In this document: positions 10,834 through 23,140 of the stretch, in pieces
How positions within the stretch are numbered: position 1 is the first letter of the stretch
Layout of the letters: every line of letters begins with the position of its first letter
Notes under the pieces: model-generated
What the model was told of the DNA's origin: nothing
What the model saw: only the letters and a program-made list of their open reading frames with translations
The model's database searches: none
Position numbers and translations under genes: made by a program
DNA from: Auricularia sp. M13
Taxonomy: Eukaryota > Basidiomycota > Agaricomycetes > Auriculariales > Auriculariaceae
Assembly (NCBI GenBank): GCA_037042915.1
Contig: CM073204.1
Span: 868,001 to 932,000 of the forward strand
DNA length: 64,000 nt
Reading direction: 5' to 3'

Positions 10834-13800
10834 CTACCGAATCATCCCACCCTGCATGGGCTGTTGAGGGTAGAACGCAGTCTGGGGAGGCGGCGGTGGC
10901 GGCGGCACGACGGCGGGGTCGTAGTTGAGCAGCGCCATCAAATCCAGCGCGGACATGTCGACGCCCATACCGCCGTCCAGCGCCCCATACTCGAGCACGT
11001 CCATACCGCTGCCCGCCATCGGCACGCTCTCCGTGCCCATAAGGAACGGCCCGCCGCCCGGCAAGCCCGCGAGTGTATCCATAGTCTGCTGGCTCTGCAT
11101 CGCGGTCTGCTGCGCCATGTGTTGGTTCTGCGGGCCCATGGCCGGCGGTGGCGGCGTGTCCTGCATGTTGTTGTGCGGGTGCGCCTCGGGGCTCTGGCTC
11201 TGCGCGCTGGGCGAGCTGTCGTCCTCGCCGTTCCGCCTCGGCGTGCTCGTCGTGCGCCGATTCCTGCGCACCGGCCGGGCCCACGGTCTTCTTGACGGCG
11301 CGAGCACGCTGTCGGGGCCAGGCGGAGCGCCAGTGTCCAGCGGGATGCGCGTGCGGCGGCAGCACTCTTCGATGAGATCGGCTGAACGCAGACCGCAGAC
11401 ATAGCGGCCGCTGAAGCGACGCAACAGGCCCAAGCACGAGCGCAGCGCGTCGACGCTCGGCGGGATCAGCGCGCGGAAGAACGCTTCGCCTTCGGCATCC
11501 GGTGCGCGGTGGATGAAGTGCTGACATTCGAGTAGCACTGCGAGCAGCGAGCGACCGGCTTGAGTTAACTGATGGATGACGTGCACTCCATCTGTAGTGT
11601 CAAAGAATTCGTTAGCTTCCCTGAATCCAAGAATCGCACAGCAATGACAAAGGCAGGGATCAAGGATAATAGAAGAAATGGTGTGGGAAAGCGAATGGAG
11701 TCGCACAGGCTATCCGTTATCCCCCAAGCGCAAGAGAGCTGTGATCTTCGGCAAGGGATCGGCGCTGTACGAACGAAGAGCCATGAAATCTCGCAATCCG
11801 ACGCACAGCCGTGACGCTGAATGATCACTTCCCCCACACTGACAGACGTTGCGGGGCCGCACCGAGGCTAGAAGCGCAAGTCTTTCGAAACATGCAGCGA
11901 GGACGCGGCAACGCGCTGATGTGCAGGCACCTCGATCATCACCAGGTGGCGAAAGATGAGCGGCTCCGCGCCAAAGGACGGGGACCGCGCGATAGGATCC
12001 TGTGGCGGCGGCCAGTACCTGCGCGCGGCAGGAGTTATACGCCCAAAATCCGCCGAGCCGGTTAAAGCAGGCAACTCAGCGCCGTTTGCGCAACCAAGGC
12101 CCAAGGCAGCCACTCATTGACGTGCCGCGCCCGCAGACGGCGCGTCCGAAGAAGAGGGGGTGAAAAGGGGGTGGAAAGGTTAACCGCACGCCGCTTTGCG
12201 GCAGCGAGATCGGGAGGGCGAAGCAGCGGTCACTACCCAGTATCTCACGATTCACAGGCGCAAGCAGGGCATGGCATGGACGTGCCGGCGGGTCCGCACC
12301 AGGCGACAGCGGAACACGGTAACCGCGAATTCGCCGGGAACCGGCGTCTTGGACTGGCGGACGGGTGGACCCCACAAGAGAAGGTGGCAGCGCTCGGGTC
12401 CCGAGACGACGCGCGGAAGCGGGGTCGACGCTGTCCACTGCACCATGCTGCTGCGTACAGCACGGGCAAAACGTCCCGCGCAGCGTCCTAGGGTGGAGCC
12501 ATATCGGAGGGCGCGCTCGCAGATTTCAACACTGCATAGGCAAATGCATCGTGCCGTGTCGCGTCGCGTCGTGGAGCGGTGTCCGTCAGTTATGGGGACG
12601 AACGCTCCTCCACGTCCAACGTCCCCCGTTGCGGGCAAAGGCAAACAGCAACGACGCAGCAGGCTACACAACGCCCGAACCGCACTCGACGACTAATGCA
12701 CCATTGGCACAGGAGCCGTCCGCTCATGGTGTGGAAACTGCAGGGGCGCCTCGTCGTGCAGCAAACACGCGCCACATGGGCAAGCGGGCGACCGCGCAAG
12801 GGAAAACGTAACAGGAAAATGCATGATCGATCGAGAGTCGCGCATGCGCAGGCTGAACACGCGCCGCGCCGCACCAAGCAGGACCTCAGCGCCCACCAAA
12901 CTAGATAGAAAGAAAAAAAGTCGCAATGAGAAGCCGGAGCGCGCGCCATTTCAGGAGGCCGACATGCTGAGCGAGACTCGCGCGAACAGCACAGGCGAAT
13001 GGCGGAGCAGCACCTCGCACGCGTGCACATTCCAAGCATGCAACAACAGCAAAAAAAGGGAAGAAGAAGTGTGAAGTGTGCTGCTGAAACACAGCGGCTC
13101 GACCCCAGGAGTGTCAAGTGAGGTGAGCCCGCAGTTCGCCTCGTGTCAGGAAATCAAGCAACCCCGCGCTTGGCGAACCGCGCCAGCACCTCGCCCGACG
13201 ACCCCCGCTCGCGAAGAAGACTGGCACAGATAAGGCTCTGTCGGGCGGGTATGGGCAGGATAACAGCTGCCGCGGTTCAAGAAGCGTCGGCGCGCGGGGA
13301 ACGCACTGACAAAAACGCGCGAAGGCGTTTCCGCAGTGGTTCGACGCGCATAGGGCGCAGGGCACGGGAATGTCAATGGAAATCGCACGCGCGTATGGAG
13401 CGCCGAGTCGGCGACAGGATAAGAGTGCCAGGAAATGTGTCCCGCGGGAACGCAGGATCTCAACGAAGCCAGCATTTCCGCCGTGCGGGGCAATCGGTGG
13501 CCTGGCCGGGTTCCCAGCATCCACATCCACATCCAGTCGCACGCGAGCTAGAGCGGTTGCCCGGAATTGCCCAGGAAATCGGCTGCAGGGACACTAGGAA
13601 GGACGGAAATCGGTGCGCGGGCAGCTCGCTTGGGTGCGCGTAGCAAGAAGAGGAAGGCGCGCGCGGAACTGCCCAGGAAATCGGGCTGCGCGCAGGGGAT
13701 GGCAGGGATGGCAACATGGACACACACGCTTCCACGCTTCAACGCGTAGCTCACACCCGGGGAACTGGGTGCAATACACCGTCCAAAAACGGGGAAGCGC

Positions 13801-16440
13801 GCGCAGTGTGTGAAGGAAGGCGTGGAGGAATCCGAAGCGAGTAGAGCGTCGTGTGTAGGAAAAGGGCACGTGGGAAGTAAAGGATGCCAAGAGCGGATTG
13901 CGGCAGGGGAAAGGAAGGTCACAACTCACAGTAAGTCATCAGCCCTTTGCTCGCGACGCTGAGGTGCGCAGCGATGAGCGCCATGGCGGACTGCTGGCAC
14001 CCGCGGATGGCCTCGCGCTCGATTTCGTCGCGCGTCGCCTGGATCTCGTCGCGCGTGTAGCGACCTACGTTGCCGTCGCCGGGCGGGAGGTCCTACAGCG
14101 AGCGTTAGCGAACAAGAACAAGGCTGCGAGCAGCAAGGGACTGACCTGCATGTCGCGCTTGGCGACACACACGCTCAATCTGTGTCGATGGAGCAGCATC
14201 CTGACGAACGCTTCGATACACAGAATGCGCTCGGCCTGGGTAATGCGCACGACGTCCTCGCTGGCAAGCGTCTCGGTCGTCGGCTGCCAGTACTGCGGCA
14301 CGCTGACGCTGACGGCGTCGAGCAGGTGCTCCTCGGCCGCGAGCATGTGGAGGCAGGTCGGACCGAGGGCGCAGTTCATTGGCGAGTGGCCCGCGTGCTG
14401 CGAGTGTGGCTGCGGCGGGGGCGAGCCGCCGAGCTCGATGGGCGACGCGGGCCCGAAGTCCATCGTCGTGCGGCCGCGCGCGATGGCGGGGACGTACGCG
14501 GCGCCGGTGAGCGCGGGCGCCGCGCGCTGCAGGAACGGGTCCGACGCCGCGCAGACGGGCGGCGCGGTGACGAGCACGCTCTCGAGCACGACGTAGCACC
14601 GCAGCGCGCAGACGAACGCGCCGATGCGCGACTCGGTGCCGGGCGGCTGCGTGCCGAGGCGCGTGCGCGAGATGTGTTCGTCGTCGACGAGCGCGGGCTC
14701 GGGCACGTCGCAGTCGCGCAAGCGCAGCAGCGGCGGGCGGCCGAACGCGGCCGCGGCCTGCTTGTCCCACATGTAGACGGCCCAGAAGGTGCGCTTGCGC
14801 ACCTCGCCCTCGAGCGGGTCGAACCAGTCGTACGCCTCGTGGTTGCGGTGCAGGCCGGCGTCGATGCTGAGGCTGACCGCCTCGGCGAGCAGCGCCTGAC
14901 CGCGGCTGAGCTTGCCGAGCCCGATGCAGTACACGGCGGCGGTAAGCAGCGCCTGGATGGTGTAGAGCGTCGGGCGGTCGGCCGCGGGCGCGCCGCGCAG
15001 GCGCACGAAGAGCTCGAGCCAGTGCGTGCCCGCGCTCAGCGGGTCCGCTGCGTCGCTGCGCACGCGCGCGTCGTCGACGTGCCGGCTCGCGATACAGCAC
15101 ACCGCGACAACGAAGGCCGCAAAGCCCGGCTCGCCCCACTTGGCCGGGTTCCCGTAGTCCGCTAGGAAAGACGGCACGTGCAGGAACGGATAAAGGTAGT
15201 AGGTTGTCGATAGGTAAACCTGCACCAAGCTGCACGGTGTCAGAACTTATAAGATCGACTCCGAGTCCGCTGGCTCACTTGTCCATGAGATCAGGCGGGA
15301 TGACGGCCGTGACGGCCTTCCAGAGCGTCTGCGGGTTGACCTCCGGGCGTGCCGCAGCGGGCTTCGGCGGCTGCTCGTCGTCGCCGGCCTCCTCGTCGTG
15401 CCGGAACTGCCGGTCCTCTTCGAGCAGCAAGTCCAGCAACGGCAGGCCGCTGCTCTCGCCCTGCCAGCGGGTGCTGCCCTCGTCGTCCAGGTACAGGTAG
15501 CTGTGTGTCAGGCTGAGTCTTGACGTCGCCTCGGCCAGCTCGCTCATTTCGGTCGGGCCGTTGACAAAGTGCGTGCTCGGGTTCATGAGCGGGAATGCTG
15601 ACAAAGATGGCGGGGGTACACCCAGTGGGTACGCATGTGCTGGTGGTAGCTGAGCCAAGGCGGGGTTGAATATGTTGGCTGGAATTGCTTGGATGAGTGA
15701 TTCCAGGTGCTGCATCCTGTCCTCCAGCGTTGCTGTTCTTCTGAAAATTACGATCAGATATGCTCATCGTGCGGACGAGGCAGTAGTAAAGATTTGATTG
15801 AAGCAACTGCATGTCAAGAGTGCAGAAAATGCTGCAATCAAGCCCAAGCAGGAATGCTGTTCTTTGAGAGCTGAAATCAAGCAGTTATGCCAGTGCTCAA
15901 AGCATGTGCGACTGAGCTGCTTGACTTGAGCCACACATACCCTAAGCGCCAGCTGAAATGCTTGACTTGAGTTCATGTTAGAACCGGTTAAGGTCCTGAC
16001 ATGAGCAGCCTCAAGTCAAGCATTTCAGCTCGTGCTTGAAGTCTTGCCGGATTACATTGCAGCAGACGGCGCTGATACGCTGCGGGTGAAAGAAAAAGAA
16101 ATACTTACTTAGATTTATGCGGGTGCGAGCGCTTTCCAGGTTCATCGAACGTGCACGAAGAGTTGGCTGTAAGACAGCTCTGGCACGGGTGACCCTCGTC
16201 GCACTTGATTCTCCGTCGCCTGTATATGGCTGTGAGCAGGATAACTTGTTTTTAAAGCTCATACTGCATACCTGCATCGATCGCAAGCCCTTCGAACCAG
16301 CCCGCAGTTAAGCACATAAGCTATAATGTAATACAAATTACTTACCTGGATAGCTTAAAGCGCCGCTCCTTAGGCGGCGGCGGGTGTTCCACCATTGGCG
16401 ACTGGCTGTCGCCCATGTCGCTACCGTTGCCGTTCTCCAT
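10834..16440 (-). CDS. Zn2Cys6 transcription factor with fungal_trans domain
   Basis: Seven exons (16440-16346, 16289-16272, 16219-16109, 15740-15279, 15229-14146, 14092-13930, 11591-10834) give 896 residues; all phases agree. The binuclear zinc cluster C34-x2-C37-x6-C44-x5-C50-x2-C53-x6-C60 ([21 protein letters not shown]) is spread over exons 2 and 3. A short coiled-coil-like linker ([16 protein letters not shown]) follows. The fungal_trans region lies at about residues 250-560 ([28 protein letters not shown]). The C-terminal exon has the [15 protein letters not shown] segment and a Pro/Gln/Met-rich tail suited to activation. Such proteins are nuclear regulators of metabolic genes; the target is unknown. 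Exon 2 is only 18 bases. The last intron is 2338 bases and the exon 3-4 intron holds a foldback repeat. Confidence 0.88.
11592..13929 (-). other. Unusually long (2338-base) intron of the Zn2Cys6 gene
   Basis: The donor GTGAGT at 13929 and acceptor CTACAG ending at 11592 join exon 6 in phase 1 to the exon beginning YGVHVIHQL. This is far longer than the ~50-60-base introns elsewhere in the window. It is GC-rich, carries only shadow-like open frames and has a direct repeat of TGCCCAGGAAATCGG at 13568 and 13670. No transposon termini were recognised. Confidence 0.7.
15951..16030. repeat. Foldback (inverted) repeat inside an intron of the Zn2Cys6 gene
   Basis: Two perfect 21-base arms, 15951-15971 and 16010-16030, face each other across 38 bases. 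Related pieces of the arm (GCTTGACTTGAG) also occur at ~15918. The 15780-16040 block is AT-richer than the exons and looks like a small non-autonomous foldback or MITE-like insertion. No target duplication could be fixed. Confidence 0.75.
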
Positions 16441-17831
16441 GGCGTAGGCTTTGGAACTGGGGTCGGTGCGGGCAGTGTCACGAGGAGCGAGCGGTTCAAG
16501 CTCCGCCGGACGGGCCGGTCTTCCCCACCCAAATAGAACGAGGATTAGTCAGACGCCCGTCAGCGCTGACGCTCTTCTCATTCTGCAGCCCTCTATTGTA
16601 CGATGCCGCAGGAGCATTCAGATTTATTTTCTCACATGAGAGCTCCCGCATTTCTAGCTGAGAAAGTGAGAAGTTCGCCACGCTCGGCTGAATGAACTCC
16701 TCAGCGTGTCACTATTCTCAGTGACCAAGTCCAAGACTCTCAGCCTCCGTGCCTCATGATATTCATTATTTTCATACACGTTTCGGGTGCCTCGCATTGT
16801 GCACAGGCGACGACGCAGGCAATGTATGGTAAAACACACCACGACTAACTCGCATGATTAATGTCCGCCAGTTCCCACCGCCTCCAAGTTCCGTGCCTCG
16901 CTCCCAACGTTCTGTGTAGTCAGGGCACTGTGCATAGAGTCTGTGTCTCCGGCCCGCAGACCCGCCCTCCCACGAACAGGGCACATCGCACTCTATCTCT
17001 CCTCACTGGGGTATCCCCACTACAGAAGCGCGCGCGTCTCAACACACATGTACGAGTCTATTCCCCTCCGATTCGGCCCGACCAGGAGAGAAATGAATTC
17101 TCAGCGCCAGCGCCAGCAATCGCCACTGTATCCGGGGTCGCGGGAAGACGGGTCGCACCGCCACAGCTGAGTGTGGCAACCGTCGCGGGATCAAAATGCT
17201 CACAGGCCCCTGAGGCAGCACATGCTGCTAGGAGTTTCTACTGTTGATGGGAGTAGTACGATAAAGGATGGGATAGCGAGCTCGACTCTATTTGACTTTG
17301 AATGTGAGACGCAGTCTACGTATCGCGGCTGACCATCAGCTCTTCAGAAGCTCTTCTTGATCTCCAGAACCATATATTACATTAGATTTAGCACGAGGAT
17401 AAAATGTTTCTTTTTGAGACAGTCTTTCTGGAGGAAGTGAGGGCTGTGCGTGATGAGATTCTGTACATGCTGTAAATCCAGCCTCGCGACCCGATCGGGC
17501 CTCGCTTTCAACTTTTCCTTGGAGCTAGAATAGCGCCGTATACATTACAATAAAGCCGTGATGCCCATAATTGATACCTTTAATACTCCACCCAGTGACA
17601 GTGAGAGTGAATGAGTTTGAAAGTGAGTCACCATCATGAGTTTATTCCAAAGCAGCGGGTGAGACCGCGAAATAAGATTACCCACCAAAAACATGAGGTC
17701 TTTGGTGCGAAGAATGGAACCGCGCAATAGGCTTTCGAATTCGGAGCAGTGAGTTGAATAGGCGCTGTCTGGCAATTTCCGTTGATCCCGGCGCTCTTTC
17801 GTTTGCTCCCCGCCAATCCCCATTTGTGATC
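16441..17831. other. Divergent promoter region, no recognised gene
   Basis: It separates the Zn2Cys6 gene (minus) from the first F-box-like gene (plus). A 128-codon frame at 16861-17247 has no recognisable features. The stretch just before 17832 is open in the F-box frame, but homology with the paralogues places the start at 17832. Confidence 0.5.
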
Positions 17832-20258
17832 ATGGCTCATGAGCTCGCCGACGAAACGCTCGAAAAAATCCTGGCGCATGTAGTTGCCGTCCCCGACGAC
17901 GACTTCTTGGACGTGTCTGGCATGCAGTCATCACCTTTCGCCCGTCGTCAATATTCAAGCTCGACCGTTCTGCTCGTGTGCAAGCGCTGGATGCGCGTAG
18001 CAACCCCACTGCTGTATGACACCGTCGTCCTTCGATCCATCGCCCAGGCCCAGGCGCTCTTGAAGGCGCTCACGAGGTTCCCTGAGTTTGCGCCGTTCCT
18101 CAAACGGCTGCGCCTCGAGGGCGGATTCGGAGCGGCGGTTGGCAGCATTCTACGCGCTGCTCCTCATCTCCGCGAGCTTCATATTTCCCTTGATTTCGAC
18201 TCGAAGGACAATATCAAGCCTTTGTGCGAATCGTTGCCATCGATCAGCCCCTGCTGCCTTGCTCTTTCTCTGCCATCTGCCGGATTGATTACACTGAAGG
18301 GAGATCTAGTGCTGGACGCTATCCAGACTTCCGCCCCAGGCTGGACGAGCCTTGTACGCACAACAGTTCAAATCTTGCGATATATTAATAACATTGCAGA
18401 CGACGGTGGTGGTCCCGTATTATGCTCTGTCGAGCCCGCCCATGGGGAACGCCCTCTTGGCAATGCCGAACATTTCGGAGATTCGATTGAAAGGCTATAT
18501 CTACTCACTGACGCAGCTTCGACCCATTCTTGAACGATTGCCTCAGTGTAAAGCCCACATCGACTACGAAATGATCGAACCACACGACAGAGCGCACACC
18601 AAGGCATTTATAATTACCCACGCGGAGCAACTGGTAATTCACCGGAAGGATGATCTGTGAGCGCTGGTTTTGAGAGTTGTTTGGGCCGCGGTTTACTTGC
18701 AGGTCTGACTGTCTTCATGTCTAGTATTCCCGGACCGAGTGGAGATCGCGGTCGACCCCTGCGAAACGCGCCGTTGGATATACAGCGAAGGATTTGGGGT
18801 CTCATCTTGCAGCACGCCCTCTCATTCTCGGACTCTGATGGCGTCTTCGCCGACTATTGGGCCACCTTCCGCAGTGAAACCGGTCGCCCGCTTGCCCCGA
18901 TTATCACGTCTAGAGCCGCTATCAACTACATGCTCGTCTGCCGACTGTTCAATGTTCGCACCATTCCTCCCACATCGTAGTTCATTGCTCATCTCCCACT
19001 CGGACTAGGACCTTTGCCTGCCAATTGCGCTGCGCCATGTATCACTCCAACGAGACGCGACGGTTGACAGCTTCTTAAGTCTCATTGATGGTCAACCAGA
19101 GCTCGCGTCAGGCGTGGAGAGCCTCTTTTTGACAAGTACCCCGCATCTCAACGCCAACTTTGCAACTCCCATCAACCTGATCTCTCGCCTGTCTAATCTG
19201 CGAAGACTGCTCTGCTGCATTGACATCTCGGATACGGTTACACTGCAAACATGCGCTGCGGGTCAGGGTCTTCATGAGCTAGACATTAGCTATACAATGT
19301 TGCCTATGGGCGCCGCTGCCGGCGTTCCAGCGGCAATGACGACGTCGTTTGCCTTCCCTGCATTGAGGCGCCTGCGGTTAACTCTTACCTTTGCATTCCC
19401 GAGGCGCGAACCCGCCACTCCGCTTCTGCGCATTGAACTCCCTCAGCTAGAGGAGCTTTGCTTCGCGGGCGATACACCCGGATACCTGATCAACTATTTT
19501 GCGGAGGCTCAGTACGTCTCTTGGCTTTCTCTTTAGCTCCCCTGAGCTCATGGACATGCCTGTTTTATTTGTCATTCTTTCACCTAGATTCCCGAATTTG
19601 CGCTTTTTTACGTCTGAGAACGAGCCCGACGACGGCGGTGCCTTGAGGAACTTCTTTTCGGCTCACGGTCGGGGGCTGCAGAATATTGCGGTACACCCAT
19701 TGCATCTAGGCTTGGTGCTTGAACTCTGTCCGACCGTGCAGACTATTATCCTTGCATTTTCGCGCGTGCGTATCCATCTCTCGCTGGGAGGCGGGCTGCT
19801 CGCTCAGTATGTAGGATATGCCTTGGTCTCTCCCGCTCACGCGGCGCGTCGAGCCGCACATGTCCCTCGAAAGCCTTCTGCTCGCGGGTGCTGTCCTTCA
19901 CGGGCCTTCAAGGTTCGTATCATCGTCACGCCTGTTGTCTCATATTGATATTCATGGTTATTAGAAAAGCGGCCAAAAAGATTGCGCAAGAGGGCACGGC
20001 ATTCTTCGACGCCATTACGCCAGAAAGGTTTCCTGCGCTGAGGGACATTGTTCTCGCACGCGTCCAATGGCCCGTCCTGCCGTGCGCACCCTTTCATTCA
20101 CGTTGTTACTTCTTGTCTCAGAGTAGCTGAGCGATTATAACCTTCGCAGGCGCGACATCGCTGGAAGCCCCATGCTGAAGTGGGCAGGAAGCTTGAAGGA
20201 GAAAGGAATTACGCTCCTGGACAAAAGCAGGACGGAATGGCGTCCGAGGTTGACATAA
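17832..20258 (+). CDS. F-box-like protein with two F-box-like modules (copy 1, full length)
   Basis: Eight exons (17832-18353, 18400-18656, 18725-18953, 19009-19511, 19588-19765, 19815-19912, 19965-20081, 20150-20258) give 670 residues. Exon positions match copy 2 at 23.1 kb almost exactly. The N-terminal module reads ADETLEKILAHV, then VLLVCKRWMRVATPLLYDTV, the F-box-like pattern of large agaricomycete families. A second, separate module at ~270-340 (LDIQRRIWGLILQHAL ... AINYMLVCRLF) has the same layout. Leucine-rich stretches follow each module and could form repeats. F-box proteins usually bind Skp1 and recruit targets to SCF ubiquitin ligases; that role is inferred. The start fits the paralogues' MA(D/H) start. 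It runs tail-to-tail with the M3 peptidase gene, 60 bases away. Confidence 0.85.
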
Positions 20259-20318
20259 GTAATCGCGATACTGTACACACGAACTGGTATTTTGCGAGAC
20301 CGTGCCCGCTGTAATTCC

Positions 20319-22772
20319 TCAAGCCTGATTCGGAGCAGCCTCAGAACCCGAGCCGAGCAGCTGCTTCAAAAACGCTTCTGCGTTCGGTGGCCGGCCGAGG
20401 AACGCCTGCAAACAAGAAACACCGTCAGTGCCTTGAAGTTCTGGATGAGAATAAAGCGGTTACAAACCGTAAGCGAATCCATCTCATCGCGACTCCCGCC
20501 TGGGCTCAGGATCTCCTCGCGGTACCTCCTCCCCGCCGCGGGGCTGAGGGGGTCGGCGGCGAAGACGGTCGCGAACATGTCGGCGGCAAAGACGAGCGAG
20601 TAGGTGAAGCCGTAGTAGCCCGCGTCGACGCCGCCCATCAGGTGCGGGAAGGCGCCGTGGCCAGGCGCTGGCGTTGGGGGCCCCTTGACGAGCGATATTT
20701 CACTGTGCAGGCGGCCCCAAAGTTGCGTGTAGTCTTGACCGGCTAATTGACAATAAGGGGTCAGAGAAGCATCATGAAACGAGGTACCGGGGGGAGGGGG
20801 CGAGGTCTGACCTTGATCGGTGTGCGCGACAATGTCGAACTTGGCGTGGAAGAGCTGTCGCAGTGTGGAGAGTCCAATGTTGACGTAGCGACTGGGACAT
20901 CGCATTCAGGCACGAAAGACCGTCATTGTTCACTGCGGACGCACCTCTTGACGATTTTGCCGATAAGCTCATCGGAGAGCGGCTCCTTGGTCTTGTAATG
21001 CGACGACATCTTCTTGAGCACGCTCGGTTCCCAGCACCAATTCTCCAGCATCTTACTGGGGGCCTCAACAAAGTCTCTCGACACGGCCGTCCCGTCGAAG
21101 CGCGCATACTTAGCCTTACTCAGTAGATTATGGAAGGCATGGCCCAACCTACAAATGACAATCGGACAAACATGATTGAATGTAGCTCGCAGCAGTGAGA
21201 TGAGGGGTGAAGTGACGTACTCGTGGAAGAACGTGACAACGCTCTCGTGCGGCATCAGTGCCGGGCGGTCGGGCGTGGGCTTTGCCACGTTGGCGACCAT
21301 GGCCGTTACGGGACGGTTCCTCGAGATCTTACTGCCGTCAGGAGCGTCGTAGCCTGCTACCAGCTGCCAAACTGCCGCGTGCGGGAACTTGCTCTCACGG
21401 GGGTAGAGGTCGAGGTAGGCGTAGCCGATGAAGTCGGATGGGTCTGAGGCGCCCGTCTCCCAGACTGCGTAGCGCTGAACCTCTGGCTTGGCGGTTAGGG
21501 ATGAAAGTATAGAAGGAAGCGATGAGAACGGACCCGGGTGCCAGACGTCACCTTGTTCGACATCATTGCTGAGCTGGACAAATTCCACGCCGAGGAGATC
21601 CTGGTAGATCTTGAGGATCGCGGGAACGACGACGTCCACCGGGAAGTACTCCTTGACGAGGTTGGCATCGAGGTCGAGAGTGCGCTCAATGTACAGCCGA
21701 TTGTAGTAGTACCAGTCCCAGATGTAGAAATCGCCATCTGCGTCCGGTTCTTCCTGCTTCTTCATGGCGAGGAGTTCCTGCAGGTCCTGCTCGCCAACAG
21801 GACGCAGCTTCGTCTCAAGGTCCGCGATAAAGTCGAATACGGCCTGCGCCGTCTTGACCATCTTAACCTCGGTCACGTAGTCTGCCCACGTTGGATATTG
21901 GAGGAGTGAGGCAATCTTGCGGCGCAGATCGAGCACTTGCTCGAAGAGAGGGACGTTGACTGCGACCCGGGATTCGTAGCCTTCCCAGGCAGTCCTTCGC
22001 GTTGCAGGGTTCTTCGCGTACCGGAACTGTAAGCACAGTCACTGTGCGTCAGCGAAGAGTTCGGGAACAATGTGGAGCGCAGACCAGTGGCATGATGTCC
22101 GGTGCTTTATACGATAATTCGAGCTTGCCGTCATCGCGTTTGGTGTATCCGGAAAGGACGTCCGACGGGATACCCTCGAGCTCGTCAGGAGCGAAGGCGA
22201 TCCTGCCTTTCTCTGTACCGTAGTTCCGTTGGAACTGAATACACAGAGCTGACAGCTCCTTCTTCAACTACACATTCTGATCAATATACTGGAGCAAAGA
22301 CAGCGTGAACGCGCACCCGTTCGAGTTCCTTGCGCTCGGGCTCTGGAAGGTTCAAACCGGCGCGTCGACCTTCGAGTAAGATCTTGTCCGCGAGTCTCTT
22401 GTCTTCGCCATCCAGGCCATCCGACGCAGCCAGCGCATCCTTGGCGGCCTCGAAGAGGTCGACGCGCATCTCGCGCTCAATGTTGAAGTCCCTGATCGCG
22501 CCCTCTGCAGTGGAGCTGGCATCGCGCAGCTTGCTGTCGGTTGAAACATGCTGATAGAAGCTGAGCAGCTCGCCGCGGCCCGACAGTATTGCCTCAGCCG
22601 CAGCCAATGTACCGAAGACAGAGGCAAAGGTGCGGTCGGCCTTTGGCAGGGAAGCTACCGCATTGAAAGAGGAGCGAGCGCACGCTATTGCATCGTTGAC
22701 TTGGCTTGCAACGCTCTCGGGGCTGTGGTCCCAGACTGGCGCCGCTTGCGGAGGCTGCAGATTGTCTTGCAA
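20319..22772 (-). CDS. M3 family zinc metallopeptidase (thimet oligopeptidase/saccharolysin type)
   Basis: Eight exons (22772-22317, 22267-22085, 22026-21534, 21482-21221, 21148-20945, 20891-20812, 20733-20468, 20405-20319) give ~676 residues, the usual length for the family. The zinc site HELGH is split by an intron (FFHE|LGHAFH). The third ligand Glu sits in DFVEAPSKMLENWCWEP. DVWHPEVQRYAVWE, FIGYAYLDLYPRE and GYYGFTYSLVFAADMF are family hallmarks. These cytosolic or mitochondrial enzymes degrade short peptides. The oddity is the start: where homologues begin, the frame has TTG (22772) and no in-frame ATG upstream; a tiny first exon or a lost start is possible. It lies between two duplicated F-box-like genes. 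Confidence 0.88.
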
Positions 22773-22980
22773 TACAAGATGTATGTCAGTGCCTACGAAT
22801 GCTGGATTTTATTGCACTCAACTAGTCATGGTATGGACGAAGGAACAGCCGCGGGTGCTGAGTTATCCTAATCGAGTCACATCATCGCGTTGAAGGTGGC
22901 ATGCGCAGCAGTGCGTGATGTTGCCAGAAAGCGCCAAAGCAATCGCCGCAGGAAATAGACTTTGAATCCACCGCTATAGC

Positions 22981-23016
<36 letters not shown>

Positions 23017-23140
23017 CTTTTTTTAGCTGGCGACCTAGAGCGTTGAGCAGGAGCTGCAAGAGTCCGCAGCAGACCAGTTCGCAAATTCAAGTTCCGTTGA
23101 TCTCGCTCTGCCTCCGATTATATCCCCAGTCCCGCCGACG
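22773..23140. other. Divergent promoter between M3 peptidase and F-box-like copy 2
   Basis: A 368-base spacer that includes a 30-base A tract. Neither TATA box nor first exon of the peptidase gene could be pinned down. Confidence 0.5.
22982..23011 (+). repeat. Poly(A) run of 30 bases
   Basis: An uninterrupted 30-base A homopolymer. It could be a poly(dA:dT) promoter element, which keeps chromatin open, or the tail of an old retroposed fragment. The exact length is prone to sequencing error. Confidence 0.9.

Noticed and set aside
10834-13929. Possibility that 10.8-11.6 kb is a separate gene from 13.9-16.4 kb
   Set aside because: The phase 1 join yields the [15 protein letters not shown] segment expected to follow MTY in fungal_trans proteins, and no start or stop intervenes in family terms.
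14182-15165. 327-codon frame antisense to the Zn2Cys6 gene
   Set aside because: Ala/Arg/Gly/Glu-rich shadow of a GC-rich coding exon; the sense strand has conserved fungal_trans motifs.
16255-16305. tRNA-like TTCGAA stretch
   Set aside because: Falls across the intron/exon border of the zinc-cluster gene; no cloverleaf. No other tRNA, rRNA or CRISPR signal was found in the window.
22982-23011. Poly(A) run as the tail of a LINE or SINE
   Set aside because: No upstream retroposon sequence, internal promoter or flanking duplication was found.
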